From an uncultured Bacteroidales bacterium (GTDB lineage: Bacteria; Bacteroidota; Bacteroidia; Bacteroidales; Bacteroidaceae), in the NCBI GenBank assembly GCA_902801485.1, contig CADCIP010000021.1:1-53211 (forward strand): a DNA stretch of 53,211 nt. The letters are read 5' to 3'. Positions 44,801 to 51,718 of this stretch are shown piece by piece (position 1 is the stretch's first letter; the number at the start of each line of letters is the position of its first letter). A program made the position numbers and the translations under genes. A model generated the notes under the pieces. It made no database searches and was not told the DNA's origin. It was given only the letters and a program-made list of their open reading frames with translations.

Positions 44801-45149
44801 GTAAATCCACCACCGATGTGTGATAGCTCCTCCACTCTTCCTCCGTAAAATCACGCATACTTAATGGCTTTTCCGGTTGACTGTTCCCTATAATTATAAT
44901 AGGAGAAAGTTCGCGAGATGATTTCTCTGAAAAAGAGGCATAGCCCATATCGCTGCTGACAACAACGTCCTTTTCGTCCATAACATTCAGCGAGAGGAAA
45001 CTGACAGGAATGGAGTCCTGCGAGAGGTGGGAATAGTAATAATTGACTTCTTGCTTGAGTATGTTGAACAATACATCCTCTTTATATGACTGTGAACTTA
45101 TCGCTTGACAACAAATCCACAAGACAAAAATGCTAATGACTTTTTTCAT
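41898..45149 (-). CDS. Secreted TldD/PmbA-family protein with two fused halves (1,083 aa)
   Basis: TldD and TldE form a heterodimeric zinc protease known for processing modified peptides (microcins, CcdA). Here a signal peptide (MKKVISIFVLWICCQAIS) precedes two copies of the fold. Copy 1 (about 25-560) holds the metal motif HEVLGH (H304, E305, H309) in GPVLFSGEASGVFFHEVLGHRLE, and a family-type C-terminus (AAGGKMKIFNGRCGAQSGWIPVS). Copy 2 starts near residue 567 (FRAMADEMKRSQDSL...PYFIDYVLRRRASARIESALGA). It has the equivalent GPVLFENYGAMEALIDENKLY near 828 but lacks the HExxxH, as TldE does. So one chain probably supplies both the catalytic and the structural subunit, in the periplasm or outside. 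A 37-residue ORF and duplicated promoters lie directly upstream. The natural substrate is unknown. Confidence 0.82.
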   Translation of the reverse strand: MKKVISIFVLWICCQAISSQSYKEDVLFNILKQEVNYYYSHLSQDSIPVSFLSLNVMDEKDVVVSSDMGYASFSEKSSRELSPIIIIGNSQPEKPLSMRDFTEEEWRSYHTSVVDLPLTNNEDAIKDVIWSTLNKKYMGTMAVYRKLLKQGGKNTVTAPTQTKGEKYYEGPILPQEIDREKWKGILNRVTLNQVGNASVVCRAIFDCKTEREYIVSSEGTAIAQNRKTLWVGLNASATDENGSECSLTKDFVAFDDSGLPSEDVLHEAMHDLIIRVTSLSKAPMAEAYSGPVLFSGEASGVFFHEVLGHRLEKDDSEFKPMIGKNVLPSDMNVTCDPTINNINGIPVWGNYLYDDDGCKGKRVECIKDGIMKNLLHAAPQKEGDAPSNGHGRAAFGEKPIPRQSNLIVETNHPYTEQQLREMFVQDLKQNNKEYGYYIRTVSNGWTTTSNNTNRVSSFNVVPIETYRVYADGRPDSLVRGVSFIGTPLSAFSNIKAAGGKMKIFNGRCGAQSGWIPVSSTSPMLYVSQMETQCIKENKGKQPPFLPYPEFVRKEELNGIETDSLIFRAMADEMKRSQDSLQNSDGIKPYFIDYVLRRRASARIESALGACKKFNSGEIKNTGIVNVIAGNKMGTTHSNKYGGVLFELPDEISYNHIRRELWNQTDVQFKESVEAVSKIKQRAQEFIDDSIPEWQEQPANVIIESSALDNWQEDTQKLKVLADTLSAVFKRYPSLINPHVIIKLNYTDYYRVTSDGLHRRIPRKKITINAEVDIPTPEGKTFDYNYYILAYDMKEIPPTDSLLASMERFAKLSIAQENLLHPEEREYIGPVLFENYGAMEALIDENKLYSPNISQYISSRFDLSSREYNDSYKKIGKKVISNSLSVWQLGNDSVYNGRRLFRYQKYDADGIRPATIELIRNGVLVNQLSGRIPSPKSLKSTGNEWLGLDDEFWDEFRKNIHITKFHNGVIRITSNNTMSHARLVKNLLKLARKQDLEYAYIIKGSNVIRINTKTGKQEELRLNCWASLSRMELMGEIIASKENDVDYERSIIHPQAILLPMAEITFKDKYYDSSISDRFRELKH

Positions 45150-45155
45150 ATAATA

Positions 45156-45269
45156 TTATAATTCCTCAATTTCTCTTATTGTGAGACCTGTAGCTTCTAC
45201 TATTTGTTCGTTGGTTAACCCCATCTCTTTCTGGTTTGTTGCCGTTTCAATTGTTCTTATAAACCGCAT
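45156..45269 (-). CDS. Small ORF (37 aa) directly upstream of the TldD/E gene
   Basis: An ATG at 45269 opens a 37-codon frame whose TAA lies 6 bases before the TldD/E start. The product, with GLTNEQIVEATGLTIREIEEL at its end, matches the look of the C-terminal helix-turn-helix-like tail of Rpn/PD-(D/E)XK family transposase-related nucleases (pattern 'EATGLTxEEIxxL'). It may therefore be the remnant of such a gene. An in-frame TAG lies two codons before the ATG, preceded by a short frame MKTYNNAITLK. It sits in the leader of the TldD/E transcript and could also act as a leader peptide. Confidence 0.45.
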   Translation of the reverse strand: MRFIRTIETATNQKEMGLTNEQIVEATGLTIREIEEL

Positions 45270-45311
45270 TGTCTATTTCAGAGTAATAGCGTTATTGTAT
45301 GTTTTCATTTG

Positions 45312-45343
45312 CAAAGATACGATTAAGTGAGAGAAGAACCAAA
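45312..45343 (-). promoter_or_regulatory. Proximal promoter of the TldD/E gene
   Basis: On the minus strand TTTG (45343-45340) and TATCTTTG (45319-45312) are 20 bases apart. It is one of two copies of the same promoter module. Confidence 0.75.
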
Positions 45344-45388
45344 TTTTATTTGAGTTTTTCCGAACGAGAGTATCTTCGAGACGAGTCT

Positions 45389-45420
45389 CAAAGATACGAT
45401 TAAGTGAGAGAAGAACCAAA
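45389..45420 (-). promoter_or_regulatory. Distal, duplicated promoter of the TldD/E gene
   Basis: An exact second copy of the -33 and -7 boxes and the 20 bases between them, 77 bases upstream of the first. Both modules end in a TCCGANCG...AGTANCTTCGAG segment on the plus strand. Confidence 0.7.
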
Positions 45421-45469
45421 TAAATCGCTTTATTATTTTTCCGATCGGAAGTAACTTCGAGGCTTTCAG

Positions 45470-45830
45470 ATACAGTATACAGTATACAGTTTCTTCAGTT
45501 GACAGTTGACAGTTTTGTTTTTGAAAACAGGTTTTTGGAATCAGATATCAGATATCAGTTTCCAAAAATGAAAAATGAGGCCACAGCATTTGTTCTTATA
45601 CATTATATTATTATTATTATTATTAATTATATACTATACTATATTATTATATATAATAGTATATATTAAATAGTAAGTAATATGGATGCTTTGGTCAATC
45701 CACGTCTAAAACTCAAAAAAAGAAACTGATATCTGATATAACTGATATCTGAGTCGTTTTTGTGAAAAACAAACTGTATACTGTATACATTTCCTGAAAC
45801 AGAAACTGTCAACTGTCAACTGAAGAAACG
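45470..45830. repeat. Modular microrepeats around an AT-rich core
   Basis: The left side has tandem TATACAG (45470-45490), TTGACAG (45496-45513) and ATATCAG (45540-45558). The right side has their reverse complements: CTGATAT (45726-45752), CTGTATA (45773-45788) and CTGTCAA (45805-45823), in a shuffled order. The core at 45596-45690 is almost purely A and T. There is no convincing gene; a short minus-strand frame through the right side is low in complexity. Confidence 0.85.
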
Positions 45831-45961
45831 TGAAAAAAATGCACTGTCCTTTGTCCCAATTGTCACAAGGAACTGGAGCAAATGCTTCATGTGCATGGAA
45901 AATAGTTGACATTTCAAAAAGGCGATAATGTTCCCTGTTTTTTTCCTTAACCAAGAAAAAC

Positions 45962-46004
45962 TTGCTCCCTCACTGGGAAATTTTTGCTACCACACGTGGG
46001 AGCA
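45962..46004. repeat. Inverted repeat TTGCTCCC / GGGAGCAA
   Basis: The 8-base arms (45962-45969 and 45997-46004) are exact complements, with a partly paired interior, next to the REP-like copy. Confidence 0.5.
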
Positions 46005-46008
46005 AATG

Positions 46009-46036
46009 GCCCCTCTCCGACTCCCCAAAGGGGAGT
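46009..46036. repeat. REP-like GC-rich palindrome (intergenic copy)
   Basis: The palindrome ACTCCCCAAAGGGGAGT (46020-46036), preceded by GCCCCTCTCCG, is the same element as the pair inside the permease gene at 14538-14638. Confidence 0.75.
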
Positions 46037-46081
46037 GAACCAATAGGGTGAGAATAATCTTTACATTCCGAAGCCAGGCAT

Positions 46082-46112
46082 AAAAAAACCTTTCAGCGAT
46101 GGGGCTGAAAGG
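46082..46112 (-). terminator. Terminator of the galactose operon
   Basis: On the minus strand a 9-bp stem CCTTTCAGC/GCTGAAAGG (46089-46112) is followed by seven T. It lies 28 bases after the SGLT gene stop. Confidence 0.9.
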
Positions 46113-46139
46113 CTATGTAATGTGTTGTCTATAATCTGT

Positions 46140-47834
46140 TTACCAGAAATAGATGTAGAATGCTACGGTAATACCTAGGATGATAACGGTGTGGATAACA
46201 TCCCAGTGGTTCCAGCTGGCACGGGTGGCAGCAATCTGCTCGGGAGTAGAGGTGCCGAATACCAGCCCCTGGATTTTATTCTCGTCGGGAGCTTCGGTAA
46301 CTAGTGATACCAGAATGACAACCAGACAGCAAACAACCAACATAGCTCCGCAGAAGAACAGCCAGTTGAAATCGTAGAAAATGGCCTTGAACCAACTGTC
46401 AGCAGCATCGGTGACGTTGCTGTAATAAACCTTGGCACCCAGACGGGTCATACCAATGATGATACCTGAGAGCAATCCCCACATACCACCCTTGGCAGAT
46501 GCACGTTTCCATGTAATACCTAACAGGAAGGCTGATGCTATACCAGGAGCGAGTACTGACTGAACGTCCTGCAGGTAGTTGTAGAGCACGTTACCTACTG
46601 AACGCATGATAGGAATCCAAAGGATACCGAGAATCACAATAACCACAGTGGCTGTCTGACCGATGCGAACGAGACTCTTCTCTGATGTCTGGGGCTTCAG
46701 ACGCTTCCAGAAGTCGATGGTGAACAGCATTGCTGAGCTATTGAATAGCGAAGCTAATGATGACATGAGGGCTGCAAGGATACCACATACGACAAGACCC
46801 TTCACACCGGCAGGCAGAATCTTAGCTACCAGGGTAGGGAAGGCTGCATCGGCATTTGGCGTTCCGTCGGGAAGCAAGGGCAGGAATGTTGCACCTGCAC
46901 CCAGACTTTTCTGATGCAGTGCTAATGCAATCATGCCTGGAATCAAAAACAAGAATACAGGCAACAATTTCAGATATGCTCCGAAGATGGTACCACGACG
47001 GCTCTCCCTCTCGTTCTTACCTGACAATACACGTTGTACGATATACTGGTCTGTACACCAGTACCAGAATCCTATGACAGCAGAACCGATAAGGGCACCC
47101 AACCAGGGATACTGTGGGTCGCTGTTGGAACGCATCAGATGAATCATGGTACCAGTGGCACCCTCGTAGCTGGGTTTCATGTCACAGTAATCAAGCATCT
47201 GGTCCCAACTGCCTAAAGCCCTCAAGCCTAATACAAGGATGATTAGTGAACCCAGTAGCAGGATAGGTGTCTGGAGAACAGAAGTATAAAGAACTGACTT
47301 CATTCCTCCGAAGATGGTGTATATTGCAGTTATGAGCACAAGGCCGATGGCTGCAATCCAAAAGAAGTCGATCCCCCAAAGTTCTTCGATGCCGAACACT
47401 TGCTGGAACACAAGACCTCCGGCATATACCGTAACGGCCACTTTTGTCAGCACATAGGATATCAGTGAGATGACGCTTAGGATAGTGCGGCTCTGTGTAT
47501 TGAAACGACGTTCCAGGAACTCTGGCATGGTGTAAACCATAGAACGAGTGTAGAAAGGAACGAAGACCCAACCGAGAATCAGAATCATCCAGCCCTGAAT
47601 TTCCCAATGGGCCATTGCCATACCTGACGACGCGCCGGCACCTGCAAGACCTATGAGGTGCTCAGAACCAATATTTGAGGCAAAGATTGATGCACCAATG
47701 GCAATCCACGTTGCATCCTTTCCACCTAAGAAATAATCTGCTGAGTTGTCGTTTTTTTGACTAACAACCCAAAGTACTATGCCTATCAGCGCACAGCAGA
47801 ATACGCCAATTACAATCCAGTCTAATAATGCCAT
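46140..47834 (-). CDS. Sodium/sugar (glucose/galactose) symporter, SGLT type
   Basis: An inner-membrane solute:sodium symporter of the SSS family with about 14 helices. Visible hallmarks are NDNSADYFLGGKDATWIAIGASIFASNIGSEHLIGLAGAGA, the IQGWMILILGWVFVPFY segment, GGMKSVLYTSVLQ, and FWYWCTDQYIVQRVLSGKNERESRRG. All are close to the vSGLT pattern for galactose and glucose. The length of 564 residues is normal. It is the last gene of the galM-MFS-galK operon, 151 bases after galK, and the gap is filled with GATTAGG repeats. A perfect terminator follows. In this setting galactose is the likely substrate. Confidence 0.9.
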   Translation of the reverse strand: MALLDWIVIGVFCCALIGIVLWVVSQKNDNSADYFLGGKDATWIAIGASIFASNIGSEHLIGLAGAGASSGMAMAHWEIQGWMILILGWVFVPFYTRSMVYTMPEFLERRFNTQSRTILSVISLISYVLTKVAVTVYAGGLVFQQVFGIEELWGIDFFWIAAIGLVLITAIYTIFGGMKSVLYTSVLQTPILLLGSLIILVLGLRALGSWDQMLDYCDMKPSYEGATGTMIHLMRSNSDPQYPWLGALIGSAVIGFWYWCTDQYIVQRVLSGKNERESRRGTIFGAYLKLLPVFLFLIPGMIALALHQKSLGAGATFLPLLPDGTPNADAAFPTLVAKILPAGVKGLVVCGILAALMSSLASLFNSSAMLFTIDFWKRLKPQTSEKSLVRIGQTATVVIVILGILWIPIMRSVGNVLYNYLQDVQSVLAPGIASAFLLGITWKRASAKGGMWGLLSGIIIGMTRLGAKVYYSNVTDAADSWFKAIFYDFNWLFFCGAMLVVCCLVVILVSLVTEAPDENKIQGLVFGTSTPEQIAATRASWNHWDVIHTVIILGITVAFYIYFW

Positions 47835-47849
47835 GTTATTATATTAAAT

Positions 47850-47979
47850 AGGAATATGGATTAGAGATTAGGAATTAGGGATTAAAACGAGGATTAGGGA
47901 TTAGAGATAAGGGCCTGATTCTAATGTCCAGAAATGTAAGACAACTACCCCCTATTCTCTAATCCCTATTCCCTAAACC
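47850..47979. repeat. GATTAGG microrepeats forming an inverted pair in the galK-SGLT gap
   Basis: The left part (47850-47912) has GGATTAG/GGGATTAG words in tandem. The right part (47948-47979) has the reverse complement CTAATCCCTATTCCCTAA. The two can fold into a long imperfect hairpin inside the galactose operon transcript. Confidence 0.75.
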
Positions 47980-47985
47980 TGTTTG

Positions 47986-49146
47986 TTAGCACAGTTTACG
48001 AGCACCATCGCCAATGACAACGTCGATGACGACAGGCTTTTTGCCATACTTAGCCTGGAACTTCTCTACAACAACCTTCTTGAAGTTGGGAGCCAGCTCG
48101 TTGGCAACCAGGTTGATGGTGCAACCGCCGAAGCCGCCACCCATGATACGTGAACCGGTAACGCCTTCTTCCTTGGCAATCTCGTTCAGATAGTCGAGCT
48201 CTTCGCAGCTGACTTCGTACTCCTGAGACAGACCATAGTGGGTGTCGTACATCATCTGGCCGACCTTCTCGTAGTCGTCAGCCTCGAGTGCCTCACATAC
48301 GGCAAGTACTCGAACAACTTCTCCAATGACGTAGCGGGCGCGCTTGTATTCTGCACCAGTGATTTCGTCCTTCACCTCGTCGAGCATCTCCATCGTAGCA
48401 TCACGCAGGCTCTTAACATCAGGATGTCTCTTGCTGATTACTTCTGCCACATGCTCACATTGCAGACGACGTTCGTTGTAGGGAGAACCCTTCAGCTCGT
48501 GCTTCACGCAACTGTTGACGAGTACTAGCTGATAGCCTTTTGGATGCCAGGGGAAGTATTCAATCTCACCGCTGCGGCAGTCCATACGCATAAGGTTGCC
48601 TGCTTTACCGAGACAGCTGATAGCCTGGTCCATAATACCACAGTTTACACCGATATACTTGTGCTCTGTACGCTGACCGACACGTGCGAGTTCCATGCGA
48701 TCGATCTTGTTGTCACCGAAGAGGTCGTTCAGAGCGAAAGCGTATGTGCTCTCGAGTGCAGCACTTGAACTCATACCTGCACCAAGGGGTACATCGCCGG
48801 CAAAGGCTGTGTTGAAACCCTCAACAGGAACGCCTAAAGCCATCATCTCGCGACATACGCCGTAGATATATCGTGCCCATGTTGCACTGGGACCCTTCTC
48901 ATCGTCGATAGAGAATTGTACGCGGTCCTTGAGGTCGATACTGTAAGCATCCACTACACGGGTGCCGTTGGGCTTAATCTCGGCAATCATTCCCTGCTCA
49001 ACAGCTCCTGGGAATACGTAGCCGTTGTTATAGTCGGTGTGCTCGCCGATGAGGTTAATACGGCCGGGAGCAGCATATACTGAACCTGTTGTACCATCGA
49101 AGTGCTTGATAAAGCGACTGCGAACGTCATCAATTGTTAGTTTCAT
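47986..49146 (-). CDS. galK: Galactokinase
   Basis: GalK phosphorylates alpha-D-galactose to galactose 1-phosphate with ATP, the first step of the Leloir pathway. The GHMP-kinase signatures are clear: the galactokinase motif GRINLIGEHTDYNNGYVFP (28-46), the ATP-binding VPLGAGMSSSAALE (119-132), the catalytic-base region VNCGIMDQAIS, and the C-terminal GSRIMGGGFGGCTINLV. The length of 386 residues is normal. It is third in the operon, 42 bases after the MFS transporter gene, and is followed by the SGLT gene. The upstream galM and the two transporters support galactose as substrate. Confidence 0.96.
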   Translation of the reverse strand: MKLTIDDVRSRFIKHFDGTTGSVYAAPGRINLIGEHTDYNNGYVFPGAVEQGMIAEIKPNGTRVVDAYSIDLKDRVQFSIDDEKGPSATWARYIYGVCREMMALGVPVEGFNTAFAGDVPLGAGMSSSAALESTYAFALNDLFGDNKIDRMELARVGQRTEHKYIGVNCGIMDQAISCLGKAGNLMRMDCRSGEIEYFPWHPKGYQLVLVNSCVKHELKGSPYNERRLQCEHVAEVISKRHPDVKSLRDATMEMLDEVKDEITGAEYKRARYVIGEVVRVLAVCEALEADDYEKVGQMMYDTHYGLSQEYEVSCEELDYLNEIAKEEGVTGSRIMGGGFGGCTINLVANELAPNFKKVVVEKFQAKYGKKPVVIDVVIGDGARKLC

Positions 49147-49188
49147 AATTAATTCGTTTAATAGGTTAAGTGTTTAACAGTTTAAGTA

Positions 49189-50472
49189 TTAATCTACGGG
49201 GATATCCTTGTTTACGTTCTTTGAGCCGATAAGGCTGAAGAAAAGGATATAAGCTACCATGGCAACTACGAGCCAGTAGCTGGTGATAGTGTCGCTGGCC
49301 TTTGCAATGACGTCCTGCAACCAAGGCATCAGACCACCGCCCACAACCATCATCATGAATACGCCGGAAGCAGCCTCGGTGTATTTGCCCAGTCCTTCGA
49401 CAGCGAGGTTGAAGATACCACCCCACATGACAGATGTGCAGAGACCACAGGCAGCCAGGAAGAATACCTTAACGGGAACTTCGTGACCCTTGAAGGCTAC
49501 AGTCGTACTCTCGGGCAGGAAGATGGCTGCCAATAGCAGGCAGAGAGCAACAGTAGAAACGAAGGTCATCTGTGCCCTGGTGCTTACCTTACCGCTGATG
49601 AATGTGGAACTGAAACGACCGATGAGCATCATGAACCAATAGCTGGCAGCCAATGTGCCACCTATGGCAGCAGAGCCTTCGAAGCCCATATTTGTGACAT
49701 AGAAGTTCAGGTGCATGGGAATACCTATTTCGATACCTACGTAGAAGAAGATAGCGATAACACCAAGAACAAGATGACGGAAGCGCAGAGCTCCCTTTAT
49801 AGAATCCATCAAAGAACCGCTGTCGCCGAAGTTGGGCTCGGGAATGGTAACGAAGTAGATAATGCAGAAAGAGATGGCGAATACAGCCATACCGATGAAC
49901 AGCAGAGGAGATACATCGCTCATACTGGTGTTTTCAGTTACGGTACCTACGAGTACGCCGGCGAGTAACGGAGTCAGCGTAGCGGTCAGAGAGTTCAGTG
50001 TACCGCCTACCTGAATAAGCTGGTTACCCTTGTTGCCACCGCCGCCCAGCATGTTCAGCATGGGGTTTACTACTGTGTTCAGCATACATACGCAGAAACC
50101 GCAAACGAGGGCACCGAGTAAGTAAATGTAGAGGTTCAGAGCAACCTGTGTTTCACCGATTGTGTTGACATAAATGTCATTACCATAGATGCTGGAGAAG
50201 TACTGCAACGCGAGACCAATGATGCCGACTACGAGAGCTGCAAGGGCGGTCTTCTTGTAACCAATCTTCTTTAAAAGCAGACCTGAGGGGATACCCATGA
50301 ACAGGTATGCCGTGAAGTTCATCAGGTTACCCCAAGAAGCGGCAAAGTCGTACTTAAAGCCCCAAATGTTGCCAAAGGGTGCTCCCATGTTGGTTACGAA
50401 ACTGATCATCGCGAAGATGAAACACATCGTGATAATAGCAACAATGTTGCTATTCGATTTTGTTTGAGTCAT
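49189..50472 (-). CDS. Glucose/galactose MFS transporter (FucP family)
   Basis: A 12-helix major facilitator of the fucose/glucose/galactose:H+ symporter family in the inner membrane. Typical segments are the N-terminal FIFAMISFVTNMGAPFGNIWG, MNFTAYLFMGIPSGLLLKKIGYKKT, and NTVVNPMLNMLGGGGNKGNQLIQVGGTLNSLTATLTPLLAGVL. The C-terminal half contains GSAAIGGTLAASYWFMMLIGRF and SVMWGGIFNLAVEGLGKYTEAASGVFMMMVVGG. The length of 427 residues is normal. It lies between galM and galK, so galactose or glucose is the likely cargo. It is a second import route beside the sodium symporter at the operon's end. Confidence 0.9.
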   Translation of the reverse strand: MTQTKSNSNIVAIITMCFIFAMISFVTNMGAPFGNIWGFKYDFAASWGNLMNFTAYLFMGIPSGLLLKKIGYKKTALAALVVGIIGLALQYFSSIYGNDIYVNTIGETQVALNLYIYLLGALVCGFCVCMLNTVVNPMLNMLGGGGNKGNQLIQVGGTLNSLTATLTPLLAGVLVGTVTENTSMSDVSPLLFIGMAVFAISFCIIYFVTIPEPNFGDSGSLMDSIKGALRFRHLVLGVIAIFFYVGIEIGIPMHLNFYVTNMGFEGSAAIGGTLAASYWFMMLIGRFSSTFISGKVSTRAQMTFVSTVALCLLLAAIFLPESTTVAFKGHEVPVKVFFLAACGLCTSVMWGGIFNLAVEGLGKYTEAASGVFMMMVVGGGLMPWLQDVIAKASDTITSYWLVVAMVAYILFFSLIGSKNVNKDIPVD

Positions 50473-50528
50473 AATAGTTTAGAATTATAAATGAATAAAT
50501 ATATTTCTTTATTTTGAGCGGGAGCGGA

Positions 50529-51611
50529 TTACTCCTCTACGCTGAATTTATAAACAGTCTTCTGCTTGTAAACTTCTCCTGGAAGCAGGATGCAGCTGGG
50601 GAAATAAGCACGGTTGGGACTGTCGGGGAAATGCTGTGCCTCGAAACATAGGGCACTGTATTTGCCATACACAGTTCCATGAGTGCCCACAAGACCACTG
50701 TGCCAGTTGCTGCTATAGAACTGTACACCGGGTTCTGTGGTCCACATTTCCAGGCAACGGCCGCTGTTAGGCTCGACGCACTTCACTGCGTATGAAAGTT
50801 CGCCCGGTTCCCGCTTGTTCAGCACGTAGCAGTGGTCGTAGCCGGTTCCATTGACAATCTGCTGACAGCTGGTGTCGCCAATGCGCTCTCCTACAGTATG
50901 TGGAGTACGGAAATCGAAAGGCGTTCCTTCCACCTTGAGGATTTCGCCCGTTGGAATGCTGGTCTCGTCGATGGGAATAAAGAAGTCTGCGTTGATGGTA
51001 AGGATATTGTTCAACGCATCGGGAGTGGGGTTGGCAATACCTGCCAGAGAGAAGAATCCGTGGCTTGTCATATTAACTACGGTCTTCTTATTTGTTGTGC
51101 CGCGATAGTCGATGATAAGTTCATCGTCTTCGGTAAGGCTATACTTGACAGCCATTTTCAGTTCCCCGGGGAATCCTTCTTCGTAATAAGCGGAGATATA
51201 GCGGAGAACCAGTTCGCTGTCGTTTATCTGTTCTGCATCCCAAACGCGTGCATGAAATCCTGTAGGGCCTCCGTGCAGGTGGTTGGGACCATTATTAACT
51301 GCAAGGTTGTAGTCCTTTCCGTTCATAACGAACTTACCCTTGCAGATACGATTGCCATATCGGCCGATGAGAGTACTGAGGAAAGGTTCCGGGCTGTTGA
51401 TAACGCCCTCGATACTGTCATGTCCTTGTATAATATTGGCCATCTTGCCTTCCTTGTCAGGAACCATGATGGCCACTAAAGCACCACCGTAGTTGGTTAT
51501 GCTTACTTCTATTCCATTGCTGTTGGTCAGTGTGTACAGGTCTGTCTGCTTACCCTGAACAACAGCTTGGAAACTGTCTCTTTTTAATCCGGAAATTAGT
51601 TCTTTGTCCAT
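50529..51611 (-). CDS. galM: Aldose 1-epimerase (galactose mutarotase)
   Basis: GalM interconverts the alpha and beta anomers of galactose so that galactokinase gets the alpha form. The family pattern is present: ITNYGGALVAIMVPDKEG, RYGNRICKGKF, NGPNHLHGG with the first catalytic His, NMTSHGFFSLAG with the second (usually NxTNHxYFNL), GYDHCYVL, and the catalytic Glu in LCFEAQHFPDSPN. The length of 360 residues is usual, and no signal peptide is seen, so it acts in the cytosol. It is first in the operon and has a canonical promoter 35 bases upstream. Confidence 0.95.
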   Translation of the reverse strand: MDKELISGLKRDSFQAVVQGKQTDLYTLTNSNGIEVSITNYGGALVAIMVPDKEGKMANIIQGHDSIEGVINSPEPFLSTLIGRYGNRICKGKFVMNGKDYNLAVNNGPNHLHGGPTGFHARVWDAEQINDSELVLRYISAYYEEGFPGELKMAVKYSLTEDDELIIDYRGTTNKKTVVNMTSHGFFSLAGIANPTPDALNNILTINADFFIPIDETSIPTGEILKVEGTPFDFRTPHTVGERIGDTSCQQIVNGTGYDHCYVLNKREPGELSYAVKCVEPNSGRCLEMWTTEPGVQFYSSNWHSGLVGTHGTVYGKYSALCFEAQHFPDSPNRAYFPSCILLPGEVYKQKTVYKFSVEE

Positions 51612-51645
51612 TGGTAATGAAAAGTATTTTGGTTAAATATATCTG

Positions 51646-51676
51646 CAAACTTACAAATAATTTATCAAAAAACAAA
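51646..51676 (-). promoter_or_regulatory. Promoter of the galactose operon
   Basis: On the minus strand TTTG (51676-51673) and TAAGTTTG (51653-51646) are 19 bases apart. No operator could be recognised. Confidence 0.8.
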
Positions 51677-51718
51677 ACCAATGAACGAAAATTAAATCAC
51701 ATTAACGATGAATAAACA

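Noticed and set aside
45590-45700. Replication origin in the AT-rich core
   Set aside because: No clusters of DnaA-box-like words (TTATNCACA) and no dnaA/dnaN-type neighbours were seen.
45706-45954. An 82-codon minus-strand frame in the repeat-rich gap
   Set aside because: Much of it is made of the CTGATAT/CTGTATA/CTGTCAA microrepeats; there is no start context and no family resemblance.
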